From positions 1,922,001 through 1,986,000 of the forward strand of contig NZ_CP179213.1 in NCBI RefSeq assembly GCF_051201685.1: DNA of 64,000 nt, in the 5' to 3' direction. The stretch comes from Luminiphilus sp051201685 (GTDB taxonomy: Bacteria > Pseudomonadota > Gammaproteobacteria > Pseudomonadales > Halieaceae). How positions within the stretch are numbered: position 1 is the stretch's first letter; each line of letters begins with the position of its first letter. Positions 1 to 9,078 of the stretch are shown here, in pieces. The notes beneath the pieces are model-generated. The model did not search any database. It worked only from the letters and a program-made list of their open reading frames with translations, and had not been told where the DNA came from. The translations under genes were made by a program, and so were the position numbers.

Positions 1-634
1 CAAAAGAGCTCAGCCAAGAGCCAAACCAGCCAAACTGCTCTCCCCATTCCAACCCGTGTCGGGCTGCTTGATGAACCCGAATAAAAATAAATTTACCGGC
101 CCCCGGGGATTCTGTGTTTTCGTGCCAAAAACCTTCAGGGCCACCCGTAATACTTAAGCCATCACTATTGTCGAAAAGCTCAAAATCGGTCGGTGGTGCA
201 GGCATGTATGAAGGAACTTTTGTGCCACTGTAAGCATCGATATCTTGCGCAATTACATTGGTCTCAATCGCAGACTCTGTCGTGCCTTTGTCACCGGAAC
301 AGCGCAATGTATATCGCTTAGCACCTAATTCACTCTCAGTAATCTGCTCGGATCCAGACAAAGCCTTTGAGCCCTGCCAAGCGCCCTCGCCTATACAGCT
401 AGCGGCATAGCGACTCTGCCAGGTCAGCGTTAACACCCCGTCCACACTTACATTGGCTCCAGACGCTGTAAAGCTCACCTCGGGTGGACCCAGATCTTCC
501 CCGGCTTGAATCGACGTTATAGAACTCAAAAGTCTTGAGAAAAAAACGCTCGGGGCAGCCTGAAGCACATTAATCGGCCAGGCAACAAAAATCATCAACG
601 TCAATATGCCCAGCGCTTTGGTCTTAACTGTCAA
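1..634 (-). CDS. Secreted hypothetical protein, truncated by the window edge
   Basis: An open frame of about 211 codons runs off the left edge. The in-frame upstream stop at 650-652 leaves TTG at 634 as the earliest start, with a GGGGG ribosome-binding stretch just before it. The N terminus looks like a signal peptide: a Lys pair, a hydrophobic run (ILTLMIFVAWPI) and a small-residue site near VLQAA. Residues of about 50-110 are Ser/Thr/Gly rich with Trp and two Cys (YAASC, TLRCSG), as in an Ig-like or PKD-like beta-sandwich. The last visible part is rich in aromatic residues. No family is recognised and the function is unknown. The predicted location is periplasmic or extracellular. Confidence 0.6.
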   Translation of the reverse strand, partial: MTVKTKALGILTLMIFVAWPINVLQAAPSVFFSRLLSSITSIQAGEDLGPPEVSFTASGANVSVDGVLTLTWQSRYAASCIGEGAWQGSKALSGSEQITESELGAKRYTLRCSGDKGTTESAIETNVIAQDIDAYSGTKVPSYMPAPPTDFELFDNSDGLSITGGPEGFWHENTESPGAGKFIFIRVHQAARHGLEWGEQFGWFGSWLSSF

Positions 635-814
635 AGCAAACCCCCAATTTCATCGTTTTTCATAGCTTAAAGCCTAGCGATTTTTAGGGCTGAAAGCTCT
701 AGGAAAACAACCCTGCCAAACGGCTTATTGGCTATATAGGTGATGATAAGGTCAATTTTATTATGCTTAGTTATGACCAATGAGAAGCATTTCTGCACCC
801 AAAATTCCTAGCAA

Positions 815-1183
815 TTAAGCCTCAACATGAAACAGTTTATTGAGAATTAGCCACTGCCCTTCGAGCTTGATGAAAGAAAGCGTGTCCAAAAACACCAATC
901 CAAGGTAAGCATCACGGACGCGAGCCACTGCCGTTTGTCCTGCGACTTCCAAAGAAATTATTTCAAACCTAGCCGGCTCCCCTTTTGATTTAGGCGACGG
1001 TTGCTGAGCCGCTACAAAATCGCCGAACTCCGATACCGTCATGTGTTGGTAGCCATTTGGGAGGTAGCCGGATATCCATGCATCGGGGTGAAAAGCAGCA
1101 TGGGCTTTATCGCTGCTAGATTCGTACATGCAGGCAAAGTACACCTGAATAACGTTTTCTATTTCCTGATGATCGGTCGACAT
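815..1183 (-). CDS. NTF2-like / lumazine-binding-like protein
   Basis: A protein of 122 residues with the layout of the SnoaL/NTF2 fold, closest by eye to the 'putative lumazine-binding' (Lumazine_bd_2) group. It has an N-terminal helix (EIENVIQVYFACMYESS), an FHPDA motif, and paired strands ending in SFIKLEGQWLILNKLFHVE. The start is placed at 1183 (MSTDHQE) because GGGGG sits 6 nt upstream; a longer frame from 1219 has no ribosome site. Members of this group are small cytoplasmic proteins of mostly unknown role, and no enzyme activity can be inferred. It is flanked by the secreted protein and tRNA-Cys, with no operon partner. Confidence 0.7.
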   Translation of the reverse strand: MSTDHQEIENVIQVYFACMYESSSDKAHAAFHPDAWISGYLPNGYQHMTVSEFGDFVAAQQPSPKSKGEPARFEIISLEVAGQTAVARVRDAYLGLVFLDTLSFIKLEGQWLILNKLFHVEA

Positions 1184-1293
1184 GGAACCCCCTGCGCTAG
1201 TTAATGCGGGAAAAGCCATACAGCGACTTCAGATTACACCACAAACAAAGCAGCTGTTGTTCTTACAGCTGCTTGCAACTTGGGAGATAAATT

Positions 1294-1366
1294 GGAGGCT
1301 CGGGTCGGAATCGAACCGGCGTTGACGGATTTGCAATCCGCTGCATTACCACTCTGCCACCGAGCC
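1294..1366 (-). tRNA. tRNA-Cys (GCA)
   Basis: Read on the minus strand it folds as a cloverleaf. The acceptor GGCTCGG pairs with CCGAGCC, the anticodon loop is TTGCAAA with anticodon GCA, the T arm carries GGTTCGATTCC, the discriminator is T, and CCA is encoded at 1294-1296. It lies downstream of uvrC and pgsA, as it commonly does in gammaproteobacteria. Confidence 0.95.
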
Positions 1367-1416
1367 TTGAGGAAACTTTCCAAGAGATTGCTACAGCCTC
1401 GCTGCAGCAGGCGCGA

Positions 1417-1445
1417 AGTATACGCATGCCGTGACGCAGCGGCAA
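1417..1445 (-). promoter_or_regulatory. sigma70 promoter of tRNA-Cys
   Basis: On the minus strand there is TTGCCG (1440-1445), a 17-bp spacer and TATACT (1417-1422), followed by a GC-rich discriminator TCGCGCC. Such a discriminator is typical of stringently controlled stable-RNA promoters. Transcription would begin near 1410, about 45 nt before the mature tRNA 5' end, so tRNA-Cys need not depend on read-through from pgsA. Confidence 0.65.
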
Positions 1446-1580
1446 CGGTTTAGTCTGAAATGTCTCAATTGATGGACGTATATGGTGGCAAGTCCATGAG
1501 CACCTACAGCGCGATGCGCGAGACATACTGCTACTTAATTAGCGTCTAAACGCTGACTGAGCTTCCTACCGTTGCAGTGA

Positions 1581-2153
1581 CTATTGCTGCGATTCACTCT
1601 CTTGAATCACTGCAAAAAATGAACGGAGGTACACCATCATAGACCACAACGTTAGCAACACAGCGACGATCAGAACCGTCTTTCCCAAGATAAACCAGCC
1701 GGTGGTTGCATGTTCTGGTAGCAGCAGCAATAGGAATGAGATTGCAATCATTTGTAAGGTCGTCTTCACTTTTGCAATCTGATTTACCGCCATCGAGGCT
1801 TCTTTACCCAGTCTAGCCATCCATTCCCGCAAGGCGCTAACCACGACTTCGCGCCCTATTACCACGCACGCACAAAGGGTAATTAAAACGTCATCAAACC
1901 TTGCCGTCAGCAAAACCAGTGCCGTAGCAACAATGAGTTTGTCGGCCACAGGATCTAAAAAAGCTCCAAAAACCGTGGTCTGCCCAGAGCGCCTCGCTAA
2001 CCAGCCGTCGAGTAAATCCGTGAGAGCGGCGGCACCAAATAAAGCCGCTGCCCCCCAGTTACCCCAGGGTGACCCTAAATGCGCAAAAAGCACCAAGACG
2101 GGGATGGCTGCGATACGCAGCAGCGTCAGTATGTTGGGCAAATTTAGCGGCAA
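1581..2153 (-). CDS. pgsA: CDP-diacylglycerol--glycerol-3-phosphate 3-phosphatidyltransferase
   Basis: This 190-residue integral membrane enzyme makes phosphatidylglycerophosphate from CDP-diacylglycerol and glycerol-3-phosphate, the committed step to phosphatidylglycerol and cardiolipin. The CDP-alcohol phosphotransferase signature D-x2-D-G-x2-A-R-x8-G-x3-D-x3-D is intact at residues 46-71, and several hydrophobic segments follow. The length is normal for the family. The start is TTG at 2153, with GAGGA 7-8 nt upstream; no ATG fits the conserved N terminus (PLNLPNILTLLRI). It follows uvrC after 84 bp on the same strand and precedes tRNA-Cys. Confidence 0.95.
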   Translation of the reverse strand: MPLNLPNILTLLRIAAIPVLVLFAHLGSPWGNWGAAALFGAAALTDLLDGWLARRSGQTTVFGAFLDPVADKLIVATALVLLTARFDDVLITLCACVVIGREVVVSALREWMARLGKEASMAVNQIAKVKTTLQMIAISFLLLLLPEHATTGWFILGKTVLIVAVLLTLWSMMVYLRSFFAVIQESESQQ

Positions 2154-2237
2154 AGGCTAATCCTCAATGATTATGTCACAAGCTTTTAAGCTTGAACCCG
2201 TACGAGTGTGGCACACCCGGCCTCGATCAAAAAGGCT

Positions 2238-4064
2238 TCAATCGTTAATGCTATGTAGGTGGTCATAAATTGTTTGCGCAAGACTGGAATTAATGCCCTC
2301 GACTTTGCACAACTCTTCTACACGAGCTCCTGACACCCCCGATGCACTGCCAAAATGTCGCAGCAATTCGCGACGCCGCTTGGCGCCTACCCCCGGAATA
2401 CCCTCCAAAGTCGACGTTTTGCGAGCCTTTGCACGTCGTGCCCTATGCCCCGTAATTGCAAAACGGTGCGCTTCATCGCGAATTTGTTGTATCAGGTGAA
2501 GCGCAGGGTTGTCACCACGAAGTACCGACTCTTTACCCGTTTCACCATCGACAAGGGTTTCAAAACCGGCTTTACGAGTGGTTCCTTTAGCGACCCCCAA
2601 AACCCGAACATTCTCAATACCGTAATGCCCAAGCACACTCATAGCCTGCGAGACCTGCCCCTTACCACCATCGATAAACAATACATCCGGCAAACTTCCC
2701 TCACCAGCAGCGAGTCGCTTGTAGCGTCGCTCCAATGCTTGTTGCATAGCCGCATAGTCATCACCGGGCTGAATGCCTTCAACGTTAAACTTTCGATAAT
2801 CCGCTTTTCGGGGGCCTGTGTTATCAAACACAACACAGCTCGCCACCGTTGCTTCACCAGAGCTATGGCTAATATCAAAACATTCCATTCGCGTCGGTGG
2901 CGCATCAAGATCTAACTCTCGCCTCAAGCTCTCAAGCCTACCCGCCATGGTTTGTTTGCCGCTAAGGTGCGCAGTTAAATTCGTATCAGAAGTTTGCTGA
3001 GCCATTTCAAGCCAACGCGCCCTCGCCTCACGAACCTTTGAACGAATCTCCACCTTGCGCCCCGCACGAATGCTGAGAGCCTCCGCTAATGGCCCTGCAC
3101 CCTCGGGAAGGTCTGTCACAATAATTTCATGTGGAATAACCTGTTTGCCTGATAGATAAAACAACGGCATGAACGCCTCCAAAACGGCATTCGCGTCCTC
3201 ATCGAGGCGGATTGGCGGATAATAAGTGCGACTCCCCAACACTCGTGCCTCACGAATAAATAGTACCTGCACGCATGCTGAACCATTGGCGACTGACACC
3301 GCTAAAACATCGAGGTTCCCGCGTACGCCTTCAATACCCTGCACAGTTTGCACTTTTTGCAGTTGCATCAGTTGGTCACGCCGCTCCGCTGCCTCCTCAA
3401 AGCGCAAATCTGTTGAGGCGCTTTCCATCTCATCCGCAAGTCTGCCCATGAGCTCCTGAGATTTTCCGGTCAAAAAAAGGTCAGTCTTTTCAACTTGCTC
3501 GGCGTAGTCCTCGTCACTGACCAACCCAACGCAAGGTCCACTGCAGCGACCAATCTGGTACTGCAGGCAGGGCCGGGAGCGGTTGCGAAAATAGCTGTCT
3601 TGGCACTGCCTGACCTTGAGAACCTTCTGCAGCAAATGCAGCGTCGAACGAACCGCACCGGCACTGGGGTAAGGACCAAAATATTCGCCCTTGCGCCGCT
3701 TTGGGCCCCTGTGCAGCGCCAATCTTGGCCATCGGTCGTGGGTACTAAGGTAGATATAAGGATAAGACTTATCGTCTTTTAGGCTAATGTTATAAGGAGG
3801 TCTATGCTCTTTGATCAGGTTGTGCTCGAGCAGTAAAGCATCGACCTCGGTGCTGGTCACCGTGACTTGAATGTCCCTGATGCGATTTACGAGAGCCATC
3901 GTTTTTGCAGTTAGTCCACTCGCACGAAAATAACTGGTGACGCGATTTTTAAGGTTTTTAGCCTTGCCCACGTACAGGAGATCACCCTCTTTCCCGTACA
4001 TCTGGTAAACACCAGGTCGGGTTGTCAGGTTTTTTAGGTAGCTCTCAGCATCAAAATCGGTCAT
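2238..4064 (-). CDS. uvrC: Excinuclease ABC subunit C
   Basis: UvrC (608 residues) makes both incisions in nucleotide excision repair after UvrAB loads it at a lesion. Visible parts in order are: the GIY-YIG 3'-incision domain (RPGVYQMYG ... LLYVGKAKNLKNRV, about 15-95); a four-Cys cluster (RQCQ, RPCLQ, GRCSGPC, about 153-180); the UVR/UvrB-binding helix pair (about 200-245); the RNase H-like 5'-incision domain (MECFDISHSSGE onward, about 385-540); and a C-terminal helix-hairpin-helix region (LEGIPGVGAKRRRELLRHFG). Its ATG overlaps the murB stop by 4 nt (ATGA), so translation is probably coupled. Length matches the family. Confidence 0.97.
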   Translation of the reverse strand: MTDFDAESYLKNLTTRPGVYQMYGKEGDLLYVGKAKNLKNRVTSYFRASGLTAKTMALVNRIRDIQVTVTSTEVDALLLEHNLIKEHRPPYNISLKDDKSYPYIYLSTHDRWPRLALHRGPKRRKGEYFGPYPSAGAVRSTLHLLQKVLKVRQCQDSYFRNRSRPCLQYQIGRCSGPCVGLVSDEDYAEQVEKTDLFLTGKSQELMGRLADEMESASTDLRFEEAAERRDQLMQLQKVQTVQGIEGVRGNLDVLAVSVANGSACVQVLFIREARVLGSRTYYPPIRLDEDANAVLEAFMPLFYLSGKQVIPHEIIVTDLPEGAGPLAEALSIRAGRKVEIRSKVREARARWLEMAQQTSDTNLTAHLSGKQTMAGRLESLRRELDLDAPPTRMECFDISHSSGEATVASCVVFDNTGPRKADYRKFNVEGIQPGDDYAAMQQALERRYKRLAAGEGSLPDVLFIDGGKGQVSQAMSVLGHYGIENVRVLGVAKGTTRKAGFETLVDGETGKESVLRGDNPALHLIQQIRDEAHRFAITGHRARRAKARKTSTLEGIPGVGAKRRRELLRHFGSASGVSGARVEELCKVEGINSSLAQTIYDHLHSIND

Positions 4065-5092
4065 TGCAATTTATCGTCGGAGACGCCTAAAACCTCGGGC
4101 TCAAGTACCAGCTTAACGCCAAATCTCTCCTCGACCGACTGCTGAATAGCCTCTGCCAAACCCAGTACAGCTGCAGATGAAGTCGCTGATCGATTCACCA
4201 GAACTAAACTGTGAGCCTCCGACACTGCCACGCCATCGACTTCTTTCCCTCGCCAACCTAAATCGTCAATCATCCATGCCGCTGACAATTTGATTAATGC
4301 AGAGTCTGTGTCGTACTGCGGCAAATCGGGGAAGCGTGCACCAAGACGTTTCGCCACATCGGTCGGCACCAACGGGTTTTTAAAAAAGCTGCCCACGTTT
4401 GGAATTTTTTTTGGATCGGGCAAACGCTGACTGCGCACTTTCACGACAGCATCAAAGACATCCTCATGGCTGGGCTCTGCTCCGTGCAGGGCAGCCTGCA
4501 ACGTAGGGTATGAAGCCACGACTGCCATGTTCCTGTGCAGCTGAAAATCGACCGCTGTAATAATTAAAGACTGCCCTCTCGGCTGCTTAAATACACTCGA
4601 ACGATAGCTGAACTGACAGTCTTCGGCAGTTAAATAAACAAGTGCATCGGTCTGAATATCTATGGCTTGGACACCGACGATTCGTTGCGCTACCTCGACA
4701 CCGTACGCCCCAATATTTTGTACCGGAGCAGCTCCTACCGAACCGGGTATCAGTGCAAGATTCTCAAGACCATAAATCCCTTGTTCGCAGCACCACGCTA
4801 CTAGGTCATGCCAATTCTCACCGGCGGCCACACGGAGTCGAACTTGCTCCCCGTCATCCCGCTGGAGCAAGGTCCCCTTGAGTGCCATTTGCAACACCAA
4901 GCCCTCAACCCGGGGTTGAAGGACAACATTACTGCCTTCCCCTAGAGGCGACACCGGCAAATTGCGCTCCCTCGCCCAGGGCAATAATGCTTGCAAAGAT
5001 TCCAAGGACTCGGCTCGCGCGAACCACTGTGCAGTTGCAGATAAGCGTAAAGCATTGCAGCGCTTTAAAGAAAACAAAGCCTCAACTGCCAT
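4061..5092 (-). CDS. murB: UDP-N-acetylenolpyruvoylglucosamine reductase
   Basis: This FAD enzyme reduces UDP-GlcNAc-enolpyruvate to UDP-MurNAc with NADPH in the cytoplasmic stage of peptidoglycan synthesis. The 343 residues and the motifs fit the E. coli-type MurB. The FAD-binding part carries PLGEGSNVVL and LENLALIPGSVGAAPVQNIGAYG. The catalytic serine lies in NVGSFFKNP and the C-terminal glutamate in LEPEVLGV. The ATG lies 4 nt after the kdsB stop and its own stop overlaps uvrC, making it part of the lpxK-kdsB-murB-uvrC string. Confidence 0.97.
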   Translation of the reverse strand: MAVEALFSLKRCNALRLSATAQWFARAESLESLQALLPWARERNLPVSPLGEGSNVVLQPRVEGLVLQMALKGTLLQRDDGEQVRLRVAAGENWHDLVAWCCEQGIYGLENLALIPGSVGAAPVQNIGAYGVEVAQRIVGVQAIDIQTDALVYLTAEDCQFSYRSSVFKQPRGQSLIITAVDFQLHRNMAVVASYPTLQAALHGAEPSHEDVFDAVVKVRSQRLPDPKKIPNVGSFFKNPLVPTDVAKRLGARFPDLPQYDTDSALIKLSAAWMIDDLGWRGKEVDGVAVSEAHSLVLVNRSATSSAAVLGLAEAIQQSVEERFGVKLVLEPEVLGVSDDKLQ

Positions 5093-5095
5093 GGC

Positions 5096-5845
5096 TCAAC
5101 CTACTAGGAGCCTTCGAGCACGCTCAAGATCTGCCGGGGTATCGACACCGGCAGGGACTGACTCAACCGCATCAACAATTCTAATGCTGTGCCCCCGGTC
5201 CAAAGCCCGCAGTTGCTCAAGCGACTCTAGAACCTCAGTTGCCGATGGTGGCCACGTGGTGAAAGCCCGCAAAAATCCACAACGATACGCGTACAACCCA
5301 ATATGCCGCCGCGCTGTTGCCATGAAAGCCTGTAATGACTCGTCACTAGGATCGCGCTGAAAGGGAATCGCTGCGCGTGAAAAATACAGCGCGTTGCCAG
5401 ATGCAGAGGCAACGACTTTGACGACAGAGGGGTCACCGATTTGTTCCGCGCTCGTCAGCGGCTCAGACAAGGTTGCGATGCTCGCCTTAGGGTGTTGAAT
5501 CAGCTCTTTAGCCACCTGCTGAATGTTTGCAACCGGCATGAGTGGCTCATCGCCCTGAACGTTCACAACAACACTGCCCTCATCCCACCCGCGCTGCTGC
5601 ACAACCTCTGCAAGCCGGTCTGTACCGGAGAGGTGCTCGCTGGCTGTCATGGCAACATCAGCGCCTGCAGCCGACATCACATCAGCAATACGAGCATCGT
5701 CGGTCGCAACAACAACAGCCTGAGCGCCTGCTGCACAGGCTTGTCGCCAAACCCACCACACCATAGGCTTTCCCCCAATCTCTAATAGGGGTTTGCCTGG
5801 CAATCGCGTGGAGCCAAAACGCGCTGGAATTACAATGTTGAACAG
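5096..5845 (-). CDS. kdsB: 3-deoxy-manno-octulosonate cytidylyltransferase
   Basis: KdsB activates KDO with CTP to give CMP-KDO for the lipopolysaccharide inner core. The nucleotide-binding start (FNIVIPARFGSTRLPGKPL) is conserved but lies upstream of the first ATG in frame. The frame is open back to a TAA and contains no ATG, GTG or TTG before this motif; the plausible start is CTG at 5845, with GGAG 8 nt upstream. That gives 249 residues, close to the 248 of E. coli. Starting at the internal ATG (5803) would delete the CTP-binding P-loop. The first 16 nt overlap the lpxK end. Also visible are VQGDEPL and the C-terminal VESVPAGVDTPADLERAR. Confidence 0.93.
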   Translation of the reverse strand: MFNIVIPARFGSTRLPGKPLLEIGGKPMVWWVWRQACAAGAQAVVVATDDARIADVMSAAGADVAMTASEHLSGTDRLAEVVQQRGWDEGSVVVNVQGDEPLMPVANIQQVAKELIQHPKASIATLSEPLTSAEQIGDPSVVKVVASASGNALYFSRAAIPFQRDPSDESLQAFMATARRHIGLYAYRCGFLRAFTTWPPSATEVLESLEQLRALDRGHSIRIVDAVESVPAGVDTPADLERARRLLVG

Positions 5846-6843
5846 GGGGCCATCTCCGCTTGCTTAAACTGTGTGCCAAGACGATGCAACAACGCTTCAG
5901 GAAGCTCTGCAGAAATCACCAGCACCCAAATACGATCGTCGGTTGTGCCTGTGAGTTTAACGGCATCTTTTTCAGTCACAACAATAATATCAGCCTGAAT
6001 CGCTGCAAGATCCTGTTCAGTCGGGGCATAGTGGTCAGGAAGCGTATGAGGACGCACATTCAGGTTCAGAGAATTCAGCACAGAAAAAAATTGATCGGGT
6101 TGACCGAGGCCGGTCACAGCAGCCACACGCTGACCTTGCCATTGCTCTGCGATTCCCTCTATTGCTAACAGCGCCGCTGAACAAAAATGTTTAAAATGCT
6201 CTAGACGGTAATGGAAGCCCGTATCCTTGCTTCGACCATTGCGCATGAGGATCCAATCCACACTATCTAGCCGCTCTGAGGGCTCCCTCAAGGGCCCCAT
6301 AGGGAGCAAACGCCCATTACCTAGGCCTCGCGACTCGTCGAGCACTACAATTTCGAAGTCTCTGGGCAACTTAAGGTGTTGCAGGCCATCATCAGAAAGA
6401 ATCAGGGTGGGCGCATGCGTCTCAAGTAATCGTTGTGCAGCGGCATATCGATCCTGTCCAACCACCACCGGAATATTACCGCGTTGTGCCAGCAACAAAG
6501 GCTCGTCACCCACTACAGCTGCAGATGATGTCGGCTGCACCTCGCAGGGGCCTTTACCGACAACCCCACCATAACCACGACTGACGATACCCACTCGGTG
6601 CCCTTGCTGCTCAAAGGCCTTGGCAAGTGCAAGCAAAACCGGCGTCTTCCCTGTGCCCCCAACAGTAATGCCCCCCACCACTACTACAGGAACCGGTAAG
6701 GGGGCGGGCGTGATCCTATAGCGGCGCCAGCGGACCACCCAGCCGGTTATCAAGCTAAGGGGCCACAAAAGCCAAAGCCAAAGAGCGCCCTCGTACCATG
6801 CGCGTGTAACTACGGACTCAATGCGCTGGCGCAAAGCAGTCAC
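5830..6843 (-). CDS. lpxK: Tetraacyldisaccharide 4'-kinase
   Basis: LpxK phosphorylates the 4' position of tetraacyldisaccharide 1-phosphate to give lipid IVA at the inner face of the cytoplasmic membrane. The 337-residue protein has an N-terminal membrane-associated segment (ALWLWLLWPLSLITGWVV), a P-loop (GGITVGGTGKTP, about 57-68) and the family's DDGLQH motif. The start is GTG at 6843, overlapping the msbA stop by 4 nt (GTGA). It sits between the lipid A flippase and kdsB, a typical lipid A/KDO cluster. From memory, pseudomonads have a small Trm112-like gene between lpxK and kdsB; none is present here because the two genes overlap. Confidence 0.96.
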   Translation of the reverse strand: MTALRQRIESVVTRAWYEGALWLWLLWPLSLITGWVVRWRRYRITPAPLPVPVVVVGGITVGGTGKTPVLLALAKAFEQQGHRVGIVSRGYGGVVGKGPCEVQPTSSAAVVGDEPLLLAQRGNIPVVVGQDRYAAAQRLLETHAPTLILSDDGLQHLKLPRDFEIVVLDESRGLGNGRLLPMGPLREPSERLDSVDWILMRNGRSKDTGFHYRLEHFKHFCSAALLAIEGIAEQWQGQRVAAVTGLGQPDQFFSVLNSLNLNVRPHTLPDHYAPTEQDLAAIQADIIVVTEKDAVKLTGTTDDRIWVLVISAELPEALLHRLGTQFKQAEMAPCSTL

Positions 6844-8663
6844 GACTGAGAAATTTCTTGCTTATGAAGACGCGCGTACAGGGGACTGTCATTAAGCAGC
6901 TGCTGATGTGGACCAGTCGCGACAATGCAGCCTTGGTCCAGCACTATGACTCTGTCGGCGTTTTCAATTGTCGACAAACGGTGGGCAATCACCAGCGTTG
7001 CCCGGTCTTTGCAAAACTCTGCCAAAGCATCCTGAATATAGGTCTCAGACTCAGTGTCCAGCGCCGAGGTCGCTTCATCAAGCACTAAAATTGGTGCGTC
7101 CTTGAGTAGCGCTCTAGCGATAGCCAATCGTTGCTTTTGCCCTCCAGACAACCCTGAACCGCCATCACCTAACGTGGTATCGAGGCCTTGTGGTAGGGCT
7201 TCAATAAACTCAATGGCATGGGCCTGCTGAGCCGCCGCTAGAACAGATTCATAGGACGCGTCTGCCATTTGACCAAAGGCGATGTTGTTAGCAATGGTAT
7301 CGCTGAACAAGCTGATATTTTGAGAGACAACGCCAAACTGGCTTCGGTAGTCGGCCAACGCGTATTCCTCAATCACGAGGTCATCAAGGCGGATTTCACC
7401 GTGATCGGGTGCGTAAAAACGGAGTAAGAGTTGAACTAGCGTGGACTTCCCGCTGCCAGAACGTCCGACAAGCGCGACCGTCTCACCCGGTTTCAGCTGC
7501 AGTGAAATATTTTCCAAAGCATATTCGTTGGCCTCTGGATAACGGAAACTCACCCGCTCCATCACAATTTCACCTTTTGCGCGAGCCAACGGTGTTGTGC
7601 CACGATCAGGCTCAGGCGAGATATCAATTTGAGCGAACACATCCTCCGCTGCGGCAAGCCCTCGCTGAATAATGCTCTGCACCCCACTGAGGGTTCGTAT
7701 CGGTTTCCCCATTTGAGCGGCTGCGGTGATAAATGCCACCAGGGAGCCCGCAGAAAATCCCGCAAGAATCGTTGGATCTAATGCAAACCAAAACAATGCG
7801 CCCAAAGCCAACGCTAACAACGTTTGTATGACTGGGGTCGAAACCGCCTGAACAAAGGCCAATTTCAAACTTTGGTTTCGATTAAATAGGCTCGCGTTCG
7901 TAAATTTGGCCACTTGCTGTCGCGTCGCGGCGAAGACACGAAGAGCCTCGAAAGCCCCCAGTGATTCGCTACTCACCTGCGTGACAGCACCCATCGAATC
8001 CTGAATACGGCGGCTGTACCGTCGAAAATGACGCCCTACGACCACCACAACGAGGCCAATTGCAGGGGCGACCACGAAAAATATAAGGGTCAAACGCCAG
8101 TTGAGATAAAGCATGTAGGTGACAAGGGCTATAACTGTAAGGCCCTCGCGTAAAATCGCTTTCAACGCATCACTTGCGGCTCCCGAGACCTGTTCGACGT
8201 TGAAGGTAATCTTGCTGAGCAAATTACCGCTGGTGTTGGCGTCGTAATAGCGCCTCGGTGCCGCCATCATAACCTCAAATAACTCAACCCGAAGCGTATG
8301 GACAACACTACGAGCCACCACGTTCATGTAGTAGTTGCCGACAAAGAATCCCAGCGCTCTGCCCAGTGACAGTACAACCGCGGCGACAGGTACTGCCACC
8401 CGCGCGTAATCTAGTGGATCTTTATCCCCGGGCGGCCAAAACCAATGTGCAGCGGCTGAAACCAAGCCCAACTCAACTTGGCTGCTCTGCCCTAATGAAT
8501 CCAACAGAAACTGGGTGAGATCTGCCAGTAGGACACTACCCAGCGAGTACACTAAAAATCCAGCCACACTAAAAGCAAACGCCGCTGAATATGGGACGAC
8601 ATAAGACAACAGGCGCCGATAAAGCCCCCAGTCGCTTCCCTGATATTTTGTCGGATCAGCCAT
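6840..8663 (-). CDS. msbA: Lipid A export ATP-binding/permease protein MsbA
   Basis: This homodimeric ABC half-transporter flips core-lipid A across the inner membrane. About 330 N-terminal residues contain six predicted membrane helices. The ATPase domain follows, with Walker A (GRSGSGKSTL), signature (LSGGQKQR), Walker B (ILVLDEATSALD) and switch His (IAHRLST). With ATG at 8663 it has 607 residues; a GTG at 8672 would add three. It overlaps the end of exbD by 8 nt and lpxK by 4 nt. Position next to lpxK supports MsbA rather than another exporter of the same architecture. Confidence 0.93.
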   Translation of the reverse strand: MADPTKYQGSDWGLYRRLLSYVVPYSAAFAFSVAGFLVYSLGSVLLADLTQFLLDSLGQSSQVELGLVSAAAHWFWPPGDKDPLDYARVAVPVAAVVLSLGRALGFFVGNYYMNVVARSVVHTLRVELFEVMMAAPRRYYDANTSGNLLSKITFNVEQVSGAASDALKAILREGLTVIALVTYMLYLNWRLTLIFFVVAPAIGLVVVVVGRHFRRYSRRIQDSMGAVTQVSSESLGAFEALRVFAATRQQVAKFTNASLFNRNQSLKLAFVQAVSTPVIQTLLALALGALFWFALDPTILAGFSAGSLVAFITAAAQMGKPIRTLSGVQSIIQRGLAAAEDVFAQIDISPEPDRGTTPLARAKGEIVMERVSFRYPEANEYALENISLQLKPGETVALVGRSGSGKSTLVQLLLRFYAPDHGEIRLDDLVIEEYALADYRSQFGVVSQNISLFSDTIANNIAFGQMADASYESVLAAAQQAHAIEFIEALPQGLDTTLGDGGSGLSGGQKQRLAIARALLKDAPILVLDEATSALDTESETYIQDALAEFCKDRATLVIAHRLSTIENADRVIVLDQGCIVATGPHQQLLNDSPLYARLHKQEISQS

Positions 8664-9078
8664 TGCTACCACTTGGCGTTTGCGCTGCGATAGTTAATTG
8701 CCGAAAACCCAGTGCATTCGCTGCGTCAAGAGCAGTAACAACAAAGCGATGTGCCGCCTCACCATCCGCCGCAATAGTGATCGGAATGTCACGATCTTCC
8801 CCCGCCTCATCACGCAACGCACGACGTAGGTCAATGGGCTGGTTAGACACCGGTGTTCCATTCAAAGTAAATGACCCATCAGCAGCAATCATAAGTTCCA
8901 GTTTAGTGGCGCGCTTAGGCGCGGACTCACCCTCAGCTTCAGGTAAATTAATAGCCAGCTGCGTCGCCTTGGTGAAGCTAGTCGATACCATAAAGAAAAT
9001 TAGCAGCAAAAAAACGACGTCGATCAGAGGCGTCAAATTAATTGACAACTCATCTGTGCGTTTGCGACGAAATTTCAA
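8656..9078 (-). CDS. exbD: ExbD/TolR family biopolymer transport protein
   Basis: A 140-residue protein with a short cytoplasmic head (KFRRKRTDELSINLTP) and one membrane helix starting at LIDVVFLLLIFFMVS. The helix carries the conserved Asp that, with ExbB/TolQ, uses the proton gradient. A periplasmic domain follows. The start is TTG at 9078, overlapping the exbB stop by 4 nt (TTGA). It forms a two-gene energiser with exbB. The partner (TonB-like, or something tied to the adjacent envelope genes) is not in the window, so the energised process is unknown. Confidence 0.92.
   Translation of the reverse strand: MKFRRKRTDELSINLTPLIDVVFLLLIFFMVSTSFTKATQLAINLPEAEGESAPKRATKLELMIAADGSFTLNGTPVSNQPIDLRRALRDEAGEDRDIPITIAADGEAAHRFVVTALDAANALGFRQLTIAAQTPSGSNG

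Noticed and set aside
1263..1526. 87-codon open frame on the minus strand
   Set aside because: It runs across tRNA-Cys and its promoter.
2355..2915. 186-codon open frame antisense to uvrC
   Set aside because: A shadow of the uvrC coding sequence; its protein has no recognisable domain.
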